A stretch of 64,000 nucleotides of DNA, taken from NCBI RefSeq assembly GCF_000208865.1, contig NC_018395.1, forward strand, positions 4,760,839 to 4,824,838, read 5' to 3'. Below the pieces are notes generated by a model. That model was not told the DNA's origin and did not search any database. It was given only the letters and a program-made list of their open reading frames with translations. A program made the translations under genes and the position numbers. This DNA comes from Neospora caninum Liverpool. Its lineage: Eukaryota > Apicomplexa > Conoidasida > Eucoccidiorida > Sarcocystidae. Below are positions 42,754 through 55,800 of this stretch, one piece after another. Numbering within the stretch: the stretch's first letter is position 1; every line of letters begins with the position of its first letter.

Positions 42754-45700
42754 ATGGGCCCTGGACTGGCTCAGGTGTCTCTTTCCACGCTCCTGGCGAC
42801 GCCGCGGCCGGCGCGTCTCCGCTCGGCTCCAGGCGAGGTGCATGCGCCGTGCGAGTGCGGAGACAGTGTCTCTCCGCCGCTCGCCGTGCTGTCTCCTTCT
42901 TCTTCGCACCAGCGACGCCAGCTGCTCTCGACCTTTGCGGCAGTCTTCCCGGCCGAATGTACACCGCGGAACAGCGCCACGGCGCATTCAGTTTTGAAGC
43001 GCGCGTCTTCTCCGCTCCGACGCGCCTCGTGCTCCTCCAAGCCGCGCTTTCTCGATGCCGCAACTCCGTCCCCACTACGCCCTGTCCCGCTGTGCAGACC
43101 GGAGCGCCTCGAGGCCCAGCGCCTCGCTCTCTTGACCCCGCCGCGGTCGCCTCTCTCCGCGCCCGCCGCCGAGACCGGCGCGCCCGACAGTCGAGCTGCG
43201 GAGGTCGCCGCGGCGCTCGAGGCGACCCCACATGTCTCCGGAACGGAGACACCTCGCGGCCACAAGGAGGGAAGTTCGTGCCTCTCGCCGCTGCTCGCCT
43301 CGCCCGCTGCTCCGAAAATCAAGCGCCGGCGCCTAGTTCTCGCAGAGACGCAGTCCGGCGCCGCTTCGTCTGCAAGGCTTGACGACGCCTCCTCGGGCGG
43401 CGGCACGCCTCTCCGGTCTCCATCGCCTGCGACCGCGGTCGTAGGGCTCCACGCAGGCCTCTTCCTGCACCTGCACCAGTGGCGCTCGCTCCCCGGGGCG
43501 CCGCTTCGCGAACGGCCCGCGCTGTCCCCCGCGAGACAGGCGAGTGAAGGGCGGCGAGGGGACCGGGACGCGCGCGAGGCGAGGCTGACTTCTAGCGCTG
43601 CGGCGAGCCTCGCGGGCGCCCGGAGCTCGGGCGGCGCCTGGCGACGCTGGGGACGCATGCAGGCCGGGCGCCTGGAGAGAGAAGAGACGCTTGAGGACCG
43701 AGGGGAACTGGACGGCGGAGGCTGGGAAACGCTGGGGGATGAGGCGACCGCGAAGCGGGGCGAGCCATCGTGTCTAGGTCGAAGACGCGTTAGAGACGAC
43801 GCCAGCGACGCGGGCCGGAGAACGGCAGAGACCAAGGAGACACCAAGGAGACGGCTGGGGGCGGGGAGCGAAGGCCGCGCGCGCGTGGCCAAGGAGGAAC
43901 CCGGGGCGCCGGCGCCAGCCCAAGTTGAAAGGACGGAAACGAAGCTCGGAGCCGAAGGCATCAAGGTGACTCTTCTTCTCTCCGTGCCCCGTTGGTATTC
44001 TCTCGCAAACACCATCTGCAGCTACGGCTTCTTCTGCATGCATCCGAATCGGGTGAGGAACAGACGCGGCGGAAACGAGCATCCTGAGATTCGCGCGCAG
44101 GGGAGGCAAACGAAGGATTGGTCATCTCGGTTGCTTTCGTGAGGTATAATGACACGCAGCGTTCTTGCCCCCCCCCCCCCCCTGGTTTTTCTGGTTCTTG
44201 CCCGTGGCACTTTTGAGGCCACTCTCCTCATTTTAGTCTGAGTCTCCAGGAGCTCGCGCCTTTCTTTTGTCGTCGAGCTGCGTATGGGGCCCTTTCACAT
44301 GCCTCTCGCACCTCGTTTCTTGGTGTGTGTCTTCAGTGGACGCTGGAGCCGTCGTCTGTCGCCAACTCCCGTTCGTTCTCCACCCCGTCTCCCGCGTCTC
44401 CAGGGCTCCTGTCTCCTCTTGGCGACGCAGGAGCTCCCGACCCTACGGACGCGCTCAAGCCAAGAGTCTCTCAGCCTTCTGCTCTCTCCACCGAGCGACG
44501 AATCACGCGATCTTTCGCGAAACACGACCCGTCCCTCGGAGCTTCCACAGCGCTCGCCGACGGGCCAAGCGACCCGGCGACCTCCGGAGACTCCGCAGAC
44601 GTCCCAGGCGACGACACGCGCCCTGGAGCCCAACGCGGTCGGAGGCGCGGGGAGACACCGCTGGCCGCGTCGCGCCGCGTGCAGGGGTCCGCGCCTACCG
44701 CGGGTTCGCGGGCGGTGCGTCTCGACGGCTCCTTCTCTCGGCCTCTGCGCTTTGGCCCTGAGATGGCCAAGTGCTGCGAGGTCTCGTTGAGCATGCAAGC
44801 TGTCGGCAAGTTGCGTCTGGACATCAGCGCAGGTGCACCTTTTTCGCGTGCGGAGGAAGAGGAGATTGTGCACCAGGTCAAACGAATGTGCCGTTTGCGC
44901 GTCGAGGACTGGGAGCATGTCCAGGCTTTCTGGAAGAAGCACGAGGCAGCCGCTGCGCGTGGCTTCGGCCTGCTCTTTCGGAGTCCGACCTTGTGGGAAG
45001 ACATCGTGAAAACAGTGACCCTCTGCAACGTTCGGTGGCGGCAAAGTTGCGTGATGAACGATCTCTTTTGTCGGCGCATCAGTTCGATCCCCGGCAGTTT
45101 TCCTTCGCCTCTCGACTTCCTCCGCTTCAACGCCGAGGACCTCTCTCGCCTCGCAGGAGTCGGCTACCGAGCCGACCGCCTTTTGCGGCTGGCGCACCGC
45201 GTCGTCGACGGGAGTCTCGACCTCGCAGTCCTCGACCAGGGACCGCCAGGTCCTGTCTCCGACGCGTGTCCCCTTCTCGGCCTGTCTCCGTCTCGCCCTT
45301 CGCCCTCGGCTGCGCCGGAACCAGCCGTCGCGTCTTCGCTTGCCGGCGCGTCGTCTCCTCTGGGCGCGGCCGCGCTGAACGGCGCAGGCCTCGCGACGGG
45401 GGCCAGGCGGCGAAAACCCAATAAGAACCTCCCAGAGAGACAGGAGAGACAGGAGGCGCTTTCCGGTGAGCAGGCGGAGCGCCTCAGGCGGAAGGAAGCG
45501 ACGCAACGGACGCTGCTGGGGATCCACGGGATCGGCCCGTTCGCGGCTGAAAACATTCTCCAGCTCGTCGGCTTCACAGAAGTCGACGCCTTCGACTCCG
45601 AGACGGTGCGCCACATGGGCGAGGTCCATGGAGTGAACAGCAAGAACGTCAAGGAGGTCCTCGAGAAGGCTCGCGAGCGCTTCGCCCGCTACAGCCCGTA

Positions 45701-46232
45701 CCAGTTTATCGCGTATTGGCACGAGCTGTGGGAGTACTACGAGCGGAAAGTCGGGGACCGGTCAGACGTGTGGACGACGCAGAACTCCGTCTTCCTGCTG
45801 CAAGACAACCGACACCTGCAGCCGCCGGCAGTGACGGCCGACGGCACGATCCCCGCGTACGTTCTTCTGCCCGAAAACGCCCCAGCCCACTTGCTGAAGC
45901 GCATTCGCGAGGGCGGCCTATCCTTCATGGCAGAGCCGCCGACGAAACGGTCGACGCCAGCGGCCTCAGGCGCCGAGACGCCTGACGAACTGCAGACGAG
46001 GCCAAGACGCCGCGGCGCCGTCGGGCGGGCGACGAAAACAGAGACGGCCAAGCAGGCGCCGGGAAACACCCTGAACGGCGCGCGCGGCCGACGAGGCCGG
46101 CAGGAGTCGCAGGTTGCGGACTCGCCGCGAGGACGACTCGCGAAACGGTCAGACGCGTGGAAGACAGAGCCCGGACGAAGTGGGCGTTCGCGAAGCGCCG
46201 GCCCAGCGACGAGTCGCCCGCAGACCCGCTAG
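42754..46232 (+). CDS. HhH-GPD DNA glycosylase (plant-like), 2 exons
   Basis: Exons 42754-43965 and 44337-46232 join in phase 0 (ATCAAG|GTGACT to CTTCAG|TGGACG), giving 1035 residues. The first 560 or so are disordered and rich in Ala, Arg and Pro. The catalytic region has FGLLFRSPTLWEDIVKTVTL and CNVRWRQSC. LAGVGYRADRLLRLAHRVVD follows. A low-complexity insertion precedes the helix-hairpin-helix HGIGPFAAENILQLVGF (801-817). FDSETVRHMGEVHG follows, where D824 aligns with the catalytic Asp of AlkA-type enzymes, and then SPYQFIAYWHELWEYYERK. Plant HhH-GPD proteins share this order closely. The position that holds Lys in bifunctional enzymes is not Lys here, so I infer a monofunctional glycosylase that removes damaged bases in base-excision repair. 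The substrate is unknown. Start choice is tentative; the frame is open upstream to 42568. Confidence 0.85.
44168..44182. repeat. Poly(C) run of 15
   Basis: A homopolymer within the glycosylase intron (43966-44336). Its length is uncertain in any assembly. Confidence 0.9.
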
Positions 46233-48636
46233 TAGGCAGGGGTTGTCGAGTTTGGCAAGCAACTCGAATAGCTGCACAGCGCGTCCCACGAATGGCCTGA
46301 AGAGGGGAGCGTGTGGAGGGGGGAGTGCGACGGACCACCGTCGTGCGTGGGTGCGGGGAGATACCTGTGGATGCTTGCGTTTCGCTCGCAAGACGTTTGA
46401 CAGTGGAGAGCATCTACGGCGCCCGGCGCGAAGCTGGAGAGGAGACGCGAGGTGCGAATGCCACATGGTCACAAAGAAGGCAGAGAATGCGGAGACAAAA
46501 CGCACAGCACGCCGCATAGCTCTGAAAAGGGCGAGAGTGGCGAGTTTCGGCGATTCTCCGCTGCAGGCAACCCCGCCGGAAGGCGGGAGTTGTCGCGCTG
46601 TGTCGAACGGGGCTCTCCTGACAAGGCGCGGGAGGCGATTGTGCGGTCCGTGCGCCGCATGTATATAACCACTCTATGGAACCACACGTTTGCACAGAAA
46701 GCAAAGAAGTCGGGTAACATAGGTAGTCCGGAAAACAAGCACCTGCCAGGTCGTTTTTGCTGGCGTGTTTTTGTGCCTTGACACGGCGGGGCATGTACAG
46801 AACGAACGGGCGACTTGCGTCTCGACACACAGACAATGGAGGCGCGCCGTCCGCAGCCCTCACTGGGATGAAGAGAGGGGAAAGTGTTTCGGTGTATCGT
46901 GCAGGTCGTGGAGCCGCGAAGAGAGGCAAATGCGTTTCCGCGTTTCTCCGGTCGGCAGGTTGAGAAGGGCGCGCGCCTCAGTGGACGGGAGTCTCGCCTT
47001 GGCACGAGACAGTGCGCGAAGTCTCGAGCGTGAGAGTCGAACCACCCCGTTATTGTTGAAACCCGTGATGGAACAGGGAACGGAAGACGAACGCTTGACT
47101 GTTTTTCTTGGCGAGTTTACCAGCTGGCCGTGTTTGTCGCGTGACGTGAGTGTCGCCCAGTTTCGGGCGAGTGGTCTTTCGAACGTTAGATTTTTTAAAA
47201 GACGAGGCGGAGACGGAGGTTCCCCGTGCTGCGTCTCTCTCTGCGCATCCTTGACGAAGTCATCGGTTTCGCGTGTCTGCAAAAATGCTCGTTTCTTAGT
47301 CCCTTTTTGTAGGACTGTCTGCTTGCTAGTCGCACATTAAGAATTTTGACATACACCCCGGGTGACCCCCGCCGCCCTCCTGGTTTTTTAGACGGTTGCA
47401 TCCGCGTCTAGCCTATCCCGGTCCGGCGCGTTCTCTCGCTAGAGTCGCCTCCACGGAACGTGTACTGGTGCTGACGGAAAAAACCCGCGGCACAGCTCTA
47501 GTGGCGGAAAAGCGCCAGTGGAACAGATAAAAAGCAAATAGAAGCGACTTCCTCAGCAGATGATCTGTGGAACTCCATCGGAGGCCCCGGAACGGACAAA
47601 CCTCACGCAGCACATTCAGAGCATTCCCTGTGTACCTAGGCGTGCCCGAGACGCGTGGCATGGCCTTCGAGACCACGCGGCATGAGCACGATTCCTACGT
47701 TTATACAAACTACCTTTTTCACACACGCGCGCGCGGCGTCGAGAGATCGTTTTTCTGTGTTTCTCAGTGGGGGGATGATGTAAACCCAATCCCTGGGTAC
47801 ACGCGAACTTTTCGCCTTCCGCCGTTCTCCTTTCGATGCGCCCTCGCGGGAGTTTAATGAATGACGCTCGGTGGCCGAAAAGTTTCTGGTCTTCGGATAG
47901 GGGCGCAAAGGAAGGAGTTGCGTTGCTGAATGACTTTGCGCCCCATGGTTGCCACTCAGAGAAGCTTGGGAAACGGAAGCAAATGCGAGTCTCGTGGCAG
48001 GGCCAAACGACAGCAAACCTGCGACTGTACACGGTGAGTTCCTGAGCTCCACACAAGCTGTCCCTGTGACTTCCCAGAGCCCCGCCAGCGCTCTCTCAAA
48101 CCCGACAGACCGAAACGCAGACCAGGTACCCTGACTGAGGCAAAAGACCCAGCACAATCCCCTCCGGCTGAAGAACCGTCAGCCTTTCTGTGGGCTGATC
48201 TGGGAAAGTTGCCCTCGGAGTCCGCATGTGACGCCACGCGGGAGTGCTTGTCGCCATCTTGCTGGCTCTGGGGGGATCCCCGGTGAATTTCCAGTTCTTC
48301 ACTTCATGCACAGACGGCGCAGGCGGTCGAGTCAGAGGCGGAGTGGTGTGTGCGCCGCGTTCTCTTCCCCATCGTTTCTCCCCCGTCACTGACCAATGGC
48401 AAGGAGCGAGTTCTGAACAACCTCTCGATGCGTTTTTTTTGAGCTCGTGATGAGCGTCCTCGGGTCGTGTTCGTCAATCGCCGAGGTCGGAAATCGCGCG
48501 GAACAGCGGCCAGCTACTGATCTTCTACTCTAGACTGTCAACAAAACGTATCGGCACGTGTACGAGTCTGCTATCGACACCGCGGTTGTACGGAAGGGAC
48601 TCGCTTTTCCTCCCTAAGATATCAGATTTGCATATG

Positions 48637-48679
<43 letters not shown>

Positions 48680-49849
48680 CTGCGACCCCCGCGGAAAATG
48701 TTGCGGGTACGTGTTCGGAATCTTGTTCCACGTCGGTGGGTGTTGAGGGCAAACGGGCGCCGTAATAACCGTGTTGCCGCACCGCGGAAGAACATGAGAC
48801 AAACAGCGCCGCTCGGAGCTCACGCAACTGTGCAATTTTTAACTTCCCAAGTGCAAGGGACCATTCGAACCTCGGAGCACGGCACCGTGCCGCGAAAGGC
48901 AGGCGTTGAGAGAGGCGATGAATAGGCGGGGAGCGTTCCAAAGTGAGGAAAGTGTGTAGGGGTTATGACAGCCGAGAAATCACACAAAACCCCGGCGCTT
49001 GGATCCTCTCGAAGAGGGAAAGTGACCAACCGTGCCATGTCCAGCAAGTTTAAGTTCGCAATCGAGAGTGGCTCTGCGGCTGGCCGCGAGGCAACCTATC
49101 CAATCTCCTGATCCTTAACTGTAACAGAGGATATTTAATGACGATACGCAAATCGATACGTTCTATATTTGTAGCGCTTCAGTGCGTGTGTTGCTTTCAC
49201 CCCTTTGCGTCCCTCGCAAAATGCGCTTTTCGCGGCGCATCCGCGCGGCGCGCTTGGAGACCGAAGTGTGTCTCTTCAGAAACGTTGCGCGTCGCGCAAC
49301 ACAGCTCGACACCCCACGGCTTCTGGAGATAAAAACTCTCCGAAACGGCACCAGACCTACAGCTTTTTCGGTTGACCTTTAGAAAAGAGACCTCTCCTTT
49401 TAACCACGAAGAACCGTGAACGCTTCCCAAACACCCAAAAGGCGTACATGGCACATCAGAGCAACCCGAGAGACGACACAACATGCAGAAACCCTCTCAT
49501 TGAACGGACGTGGATACACTCGCAGAGTCTAGAGAGGTGGTAAAATGGAGATGTGGAGAGCCAGGCGAATACCGAGAGGACGCGGTGCAATACCAGACCG
49601 AGGCAGAGACACTGCGGCCTCGAAAAGGAGACACATCCGCAAGAAATCCACAGCCGGTTTGAGGAACGCGCCGCGCAATGCGAGACGAGAAAACTGAAGT
49701 TCCTCTGCTCTCCTTTGAAAAAACAAATGCACATAAGGGTGGTGAGACCAAGGCTCTGAATATCCGGCTCCGAAGGAAACGGTTGCTTTGCGTGGAGTCA
49801 CCCCGCATCGGTCTAATGATTCCGTTGCGCTTGTGAGAACCTTTGTCGT
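46233..49849. other. Convergent spacer, glycosylase / CWC15
   Basis: Both flanking genes end here. I find only short, motif-free open frames and one long AT run (48644-48678). There is no clear RNA gene or repeat family beyond that. Confidence 0.5.
48644..48678. repeat. (AT)17 microsatellite
   Basis: A near-pure AT run in the glycosylase/CWC15 spacer. Confidence 0.9.
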
Positions 49850-52265
49850 CTACCAGATGTATTTGCTCAAGAACTTCTTGTGGAATTCGCTTCGGACAGG
49901 GTCATTGACGAATCTGCGAAACACGTGTTCCAGCACGCACGCGCACGAGAGAGAGAAACGAACTGCATCCAAGTAAGCGTTCTTTCCATTTCTCCGCCTG
50001 TGGGTCGGTGCGTCTGATTCGCTAGGTCCGCCCCCCTCTGGCGAAGGTCGATCTCGTGTGGAAACGCCTCCTCTTTCCAGCGGCTCCTACGCCTCCTCCT
50101 CTTTCTCGATCTTTCAACGCCGTGAGGATGACGCTCCTCGTTACCTCCGAGTTCTGAATTACGTAACGGTCGTGTCTTTCTGGTAGTATCTGCCGTGTAT
50201 CGTCTCTCTTCTTCCGACACCCACCCCGCCGAGGCTGCAAAGCTCTCGAGTTTCCGCTCTCGTGTCGTGCGGCTCGGGTCTTCCCCTGCTCTCCGCTCGT
50301 CGCTTCGCGCGCTCCCTCGACAGCTTCACCTCTTTCTCGTTCGACTTACTGGCGTTTTGCCTTCGGTTCGTTTTTCGCCTGGTTGCGGAACACGACCTCG
50401 TCGTCCCACCGCCGCTTAACGGCGCCGCCTCGCTCCGCCATCAGCAAAGGATTCGCTCGCAGCATGCGCTCTTGCTGTTCCGCCTGTCGCTTCTTCTCTT
50501 CGGCAGCTTGCTGACAACGGCAGAGACGCCACAGCGATCGAGAGACGAACAGATGAAACGGCCAACGGAAAACCACCCACAGGAGACCGGGCCCCTCCGT
50601 CTCCATGCAAAACTGCCTGCGGAAGGCGGCTGCGCAGACAGGGTTGTTCGGCTGCAAACAGAGTCGCCACCTGCGTTGCAAACCGAACGGCCAGTTGACA
50701 CGCACGTTTATCGCGTTCTTTTGGAAACACGACACGCCGTGTCTTACCCGCTCTAGCCGAGCACGTGTGAACCGCCATGTGGAGCATCGACGCACTCCCT
50801 CCACAGACAGCTGCGGGGACGCCGCCGATCGCTTCCATTTCTCCGTTTCGGATTCTTTCCGCGTCTCATGACGCTTTCACACCAAATTGACCCATGCATC
50901 TCACGACTGCGCGCGACACGTCTACACGTATACTCGAGGGGAGTCGTGTTCACATTCACAAATCAGTGTACCTACATGAATGTACCCACATAAAAGTGTA
51001 CTGTACCTGCATATACGCATACACGCGATTATGTCCGCAGACACCTCCACGCTTACCTTGGCCTGTTCTTCCTCCATTCGCTCTTTTTTGATTTTTTCCA
51101 GTTCCCTCAGCAACGCCTCTTCCTCGTCGCTATCCTCATCTTCGTCGGACGAGGCCTCGGACGGCGGGGCTGGGGCGTCAACGTCATCCGCATCCTCAGG
51201 AAATGGATTGTCGTAATCCGCTGCAAAGAAGACGCAGAAAAGCGAGTGTGAACCCCACACGAAAAAACTTCTAAAGCTCTCGACGCAAGTCGGCCTTCTC
51301 TGCATCTTTCACTCCTACGCTGGACGCTGCGGCAAGTAAGCGTGCTGGACTGCAATGTCCTCGACGGGTTATTCCACATCGTTTCACCGGGCGGCCGGGA
51401 AGGAAGCGTCTTACCTGGTAGAGCAGTCAGGGACCTGAGGATAAGGAAGTCAGCGCATTCGGAAAAAAGGAGAAGACGGGGATGAAAGCGAGGCAGGCGA
51501 GGACGTGTTCTGTGACGGAAATGCGAAAACGACGAAGGCAGTGACGGGCGAAAAGAAAATCGAACAAATCACCGACTTCGCAACCAGCCGCGGAAGCTAA
51601 GTGAAAGCCGCACGCGAGACACCGACGCAACGCACTGTCTCTATGACGTGCATCTCGCTTTTTAATCCGCGCGCGCCTTCGCGCTCTCTCCTCCTGCATC
51701 TTTCTTCTCCTCCTTGTCGCTGACTAAGGCACCGTCCAGAATGTGTAACTCCTTCGCCAGTCTCCTGCGTATGTCGCCTTCGTTGGCGGTCTTTTCCTTT
51801 TGCTCCTCCACAGACTGCGCTGCCTAGAAATGGTGGGACTTCCTCCAACGCCAGGCGATAGGCCACCCTTGTTTTCCCGACAGCCCAGTCTCTCGCGTGT
51901 CCTGGGTCTGTATCTTCTCTATCTACGAAACGAACTGCCAGGCACCTGCCTGAATCCAACTCCTCCCCCTTTTTTTCAGCTTTCTGTGTAGCCTGCTCTG
52001 CTAAAAACGTACGCTTCTGCTTTCTTCCGGTCGGCGAGCGCCTTCTTCTCCTTCGCTTCCAGCTGCGCGCGAAACTCGCCGCGGTCCGAAGTTTGCGGGC
52101 CCTGGGCAGGTTTCCTCGTCTTCAGAGTCAAGTTCCCCGGTTGATCTTTTGCCGACACCTGCAGCACGTCGAGGCGGAGAAAAGGAAAAGAAAAACGAGA
52201 CACAGGCTCAAAACGAGTCGCAGGGGTGCTGCCGATCCTGTCGTAAGCATCTCGGCGTTTGGCCA

Positions 52266-52307
<42 letters not shown>

Positions 52308-52372
52308 CATATGCAGATATGAATATCCATGTATCTTTATGTAGGTGAATATATGTACAGTTGCCTGCATCT

Positions 52373-52416
<44 letters not shown>

Positions 52417-52863
52417 CATATATATATATGCATGTGTATAAAGATGCATGCTGTTATTTGTATGTACAACTACTTAAACACATATGTCAACATAAAGATG
52501 CCGGATGTACCTAGATATAGCGTTATTCGGAGAGTAGTTTGCACTTGTTTTTCTAAGGAAGTCAACCAGACTGTAACAGTAACCTGAAACTCGCTGTCGG
52601 GGGAGTGGACAGAGATCGCTGTTTTTGTGAAATGCGGCGCCACGAGGCAGATTCATCGCGGGACTTCGCGGCATCGACAAAAACGCATGCACATGAAAGG
52701 GAAAAAAGCTAGCGAAGGGACAAATCCTTCCGGCGGGATACTCAGACAGGAAGCGAATGCTAAAAAGAACAGGAATTACCTTCTGCGTGGCGACGAGGCG
52801 ATTGCCTCCCTGGTGTTCGCCTCCGAGAGCTTGGTGCCAAGTCGGTCTATGAGCAGTTGTCAT
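49850..52863 (-). CDS. CWC15: CWC15 / Cwf15 spliceosomal protein, 6 exons
   Basis: The exons are 52863-52780, 52158-52013, 51434-51415, 51220-51057, 50510-50350 and 49913-49850. They total 639 nt, giving 212 residues; human CWC15 has 229. The start lies in CATCAAAATGAC, matching the lineage's start consensus. MTTAHRPTWHQALGG is the invariant N-terminus. EFRAQLEAKEKK and an acidic segment (SSDEDEDSDEEEALL) follow, then LRELEKIKKERMEEEQAK, ANPLLM, KRRWDDEVVFRNQAK and the terminal FVNDPVRSEFHKKFLSKYIW. CWC15 belongs to the Prp19/NTC-associated set and contacts the U2/U6 catalytic RNA. The third exon is only 20 nt. Introns contain long TA runs (52268-52304 and 52376-52411). A coding-looking island at 51690-51830 lies in the second intron but does not splice in phase. 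Confidence 0.94.
51415..51434 (-). other. CWC15: 20-nt microexon of CWC15
   Basis: Flanked by CCTCAG on the 5' side and GTAAGA on the 3' side in the minus sense. It supplies the residues SLTALP plus two split codons. Including it restores frame between exon 2 (ends with two codon bases) and exon 4 (starts with two codon bases), giving KAEASLTALPADYDNPFPED. Confidence 0.75.
52268..52304. repeat. (TA)n microsatellite in CWC15 intron 1
   Basis: A pure TA run, followed by a second at 52376-52411; both are within the first CWC15 intron. Confidence 0.9.
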
Positions 52864-55800
52864 TTTGATGAGGAAAAAAGACGAGACACAGACCAGAAGG
52901 CGGCCGGAAAAGGAGACGCGCAAACGACGACGTGACGAAACAGAGAGGAGCGAACCACGAGACTCGAAGGGAAGAAAGGGAAGAAAGATCCCCCGGGATG
53001 GCCAGGTCGATATCGACGCGCCCTTTGGCGAAAGCCAGGAAGAATTCGATGAAGACCAAAAGCAGAAAAGACAAAGACGGGAGTTGGACAACCAAAGGGG
53101 GAGGAGAGGGACCAGAGGCCGAGCAAGAGAACAGGGTTCTTCAAATCCCAGACGCGTTGCCAGCGTTGCAATATGGGGTGGCGGCGCCCGTGCCAAGACG
53201 AGAAGGACTATCGACGGACAAAGACGAAAGACAAGGAAACAAAAAAGGCACGGCGAGGACCGGATGAGGAATGGAAACGCGTGTTTCAGTCGAAGCAAGG
53301 AAGGAGAAACGGAGGAAAGTGGCCGGTAGACGCAGGAACGCAGATGTTGCATGCACCCTGGGGTCAGAAGACAGCGAGAAAGAACGAGGCAGGTCCGAAG
53401 GGGAGGTGAAGACGGAGGCGAAACAACGCAGACCACAAAGGAGAGAAGCAACATGCAGAAGCAAAGAAGCGAAAAAAGAAACGGAAGGATGGCGAGCGCC
53501 GTGTGCTCGCTCAGGCAGGGAACTGCGTAGACACCTGCGAGGGGCGAGTCAAACGGTTTTCGAAGGGAAAAAACGGTCGAGAACAGAAGCCAGACACAGT
53601 AGACGATGTGAAGAAAAGAAACGGTGTTCTCAAATTCGTAGAAAAGGGGAAACGAAGGTGAAACCGCGCAAACGACATGAACGCTGCGCGCATGCAGCCT
53701 TTTTCCCTCTGACTGAACCGGGTACGTTGTCGCTTCTGTCAGCGGCGACCGGGGGATCACGCCGAAACAGAGAAAGAAAAGGCACGAAACCTGCAGGCAG
53801 CATCGATGCTACTTGAGAGTCTTCTTTTCGGCGCAATGAGTATAGCGCTGGAATGTGTCTAATTGCCTACCGGCCGATACCTTTTGTTGCCGAGAGACAG
53901 GGGCCGAACTCACAGTTGCTTGTTCGTCGAACGTCAGGTCTGTGCGTTGCAGAGAGGGACTGACGACGCTTACCACAGCTTTTGGGGGTGAACATGTCAC
54001 TCTGAGAGACGCGAATCTTGCTTCGAGACACGAGTTATAGAAAGTCTTTTCTCGCCCGCTCATGGCAAGAAGCTAGGAAGCATACCTTATAATAGAGAGC
54101 CTTGGACCTCAGTTTCGAGCTCATCCGGTTGCGTCACACAGCCCCAAGGGAATCGCAGAAAGGATCACAGTGGGCAAAGGCGACACCAGACGACGCACGC
54201 GATAGTCTTGCAGGATCATGGCCTATGCTCCCACACGAACAAATAACGTCTGCCGCAAATATGCTGATCGGGAACTTTGGAGAATGCTTTACCGAGCCTA
54301 GTTTTCGGGAGGTTGCTGGTGGCATTGCCTTGCTGAAGCAGGTGAGCGATCCATTCCTCGGCACGAGTGCAAAGGATTCCTCCGCAAACGTCTACAAACT
54401 TTTGTCGCCAGGGACGGTTGGACTCAACGCCTACACAAAACCTTCGCGACGGGGTGACGGCAAAGCCATGTCAAGCTCTCACCAGAAAGGCAGAACCTGT
54501 CCTGTTGGAAGGATGAGATGTTTCTGCCAAACAAAGAGCAAGGTAAGTAGACTGTACAGGCGTCTCTCATGATTGCTGCTGGGAAGCCAGCGAGAAAGAC
54601 GCTCGTCTCTCGCTCAGTTAGCAAGCGTCGCCGTTTCTATAGAGCCCGAGTAGAAACGCGAATCCATTAGTGCGAAGGCGTTTACGCCAACGTCGAGACC
54701 ATTTCGTGCAGCGTTCGCCGTTCTCACTTGGACAAAAGTCTTCGAACCACGAATGCTAGAAGCTGAGTAACTCTCTCGACAGCAGCCAGTCATCGACACC
54801 AGTAAAACGCCTCCGTAAAGAGAATCAGTCCAGTTCGTACCGGGCAGCACACCTCAACAAGCAGCCGCTAAGCACGCCCATGTTCAGGACATAGCCGTTC
54901 AGATACAAAGTTCGGCTCAGAGAGCGCTCGCAAACGACAATCACTGATGTTGCGCATGTGCTCAGCGGAAGGCCACGCAGATTGCGGCAGAATGGTCTCT
55001 TTTGGAAAGGAGGTTTCAACAGGGAAAAGGGGGGGGGGGGAGTGTAAACACCTTGGGCTGCCGATGAAACGGCTGTGATGAAGGAAGTTATTCCTCTATT
55101 CTTTCGCTCGAAGCATCCACGAGCCGCCGCCGCCGCCGCATCATGTTGGCCAGATCTGACCGTGTGCTTTACTTTGTTAGGCGAGCAAGAGGAGCCTCCC
55201 CCCCGTACACCCGGGAAAGGCACACTGCGCCCTCATATGTGAAAACGCCTACGTTTTTCGATGTGTTGCTGATTCTCTCGGCACACACCAGGAATCATGT
55301 TTAGATCCGTTCCACCTCTGCGAGAAGCCGCACTGGTTTCAGCCATTTTCGCTCCTTTGTCGGTGCGTTCAGGACGTCGCTGGCTCAAGTCTTTGATTTT
55401 GTTGAAACGCGCGGCAAGCACGAGCCTTCAACAACTCAACGGCAAGACGTTGAGTCTCAGCACTGAGATCCTGCGTCTGATGCGCCTGCTCGACGCCTTA
55501 AAGACCTTGCGCTGCCACGTGCTACTCTGTCAGCGTGGACGTGGTCTCTATTCCCAACCCATCCCACGCATGTTCTCCACTTGCGGCTTTTCATTCGAGA
55601 AACCGGAACTCCTCAAGTGACGCCAGCTTTATCCTGGCAGATCCAGTTCACCAGTTGCAAGGCGTGCCGTAGCACTTGTGTGTTTTGCGTGGCTGTCTAA
55701 AACGGATGAAGAAACCGTCGTATGCGCTGGAACTCGCCGCCTTCTTTGTCTCCCGTGCAAGCAACCGCACGACTACACGGTTAGAGTCCTGTGCAGCTGT

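Noticed and set aside
42771..44015. 414-codon minus-strand frame opposite glycosylase exon 1
   Set aside because: Mirror frame of a GC-rich disordered coding exon. The plus-strand exon splices in phase to the glycosylase core.
54102..54545. Open frame ending at a strong GTAAGT donor
   Set aside because: It starts at TTG, no partner exon was found downstream, and there is no known motif. It is left only as a possible noncoding exon.
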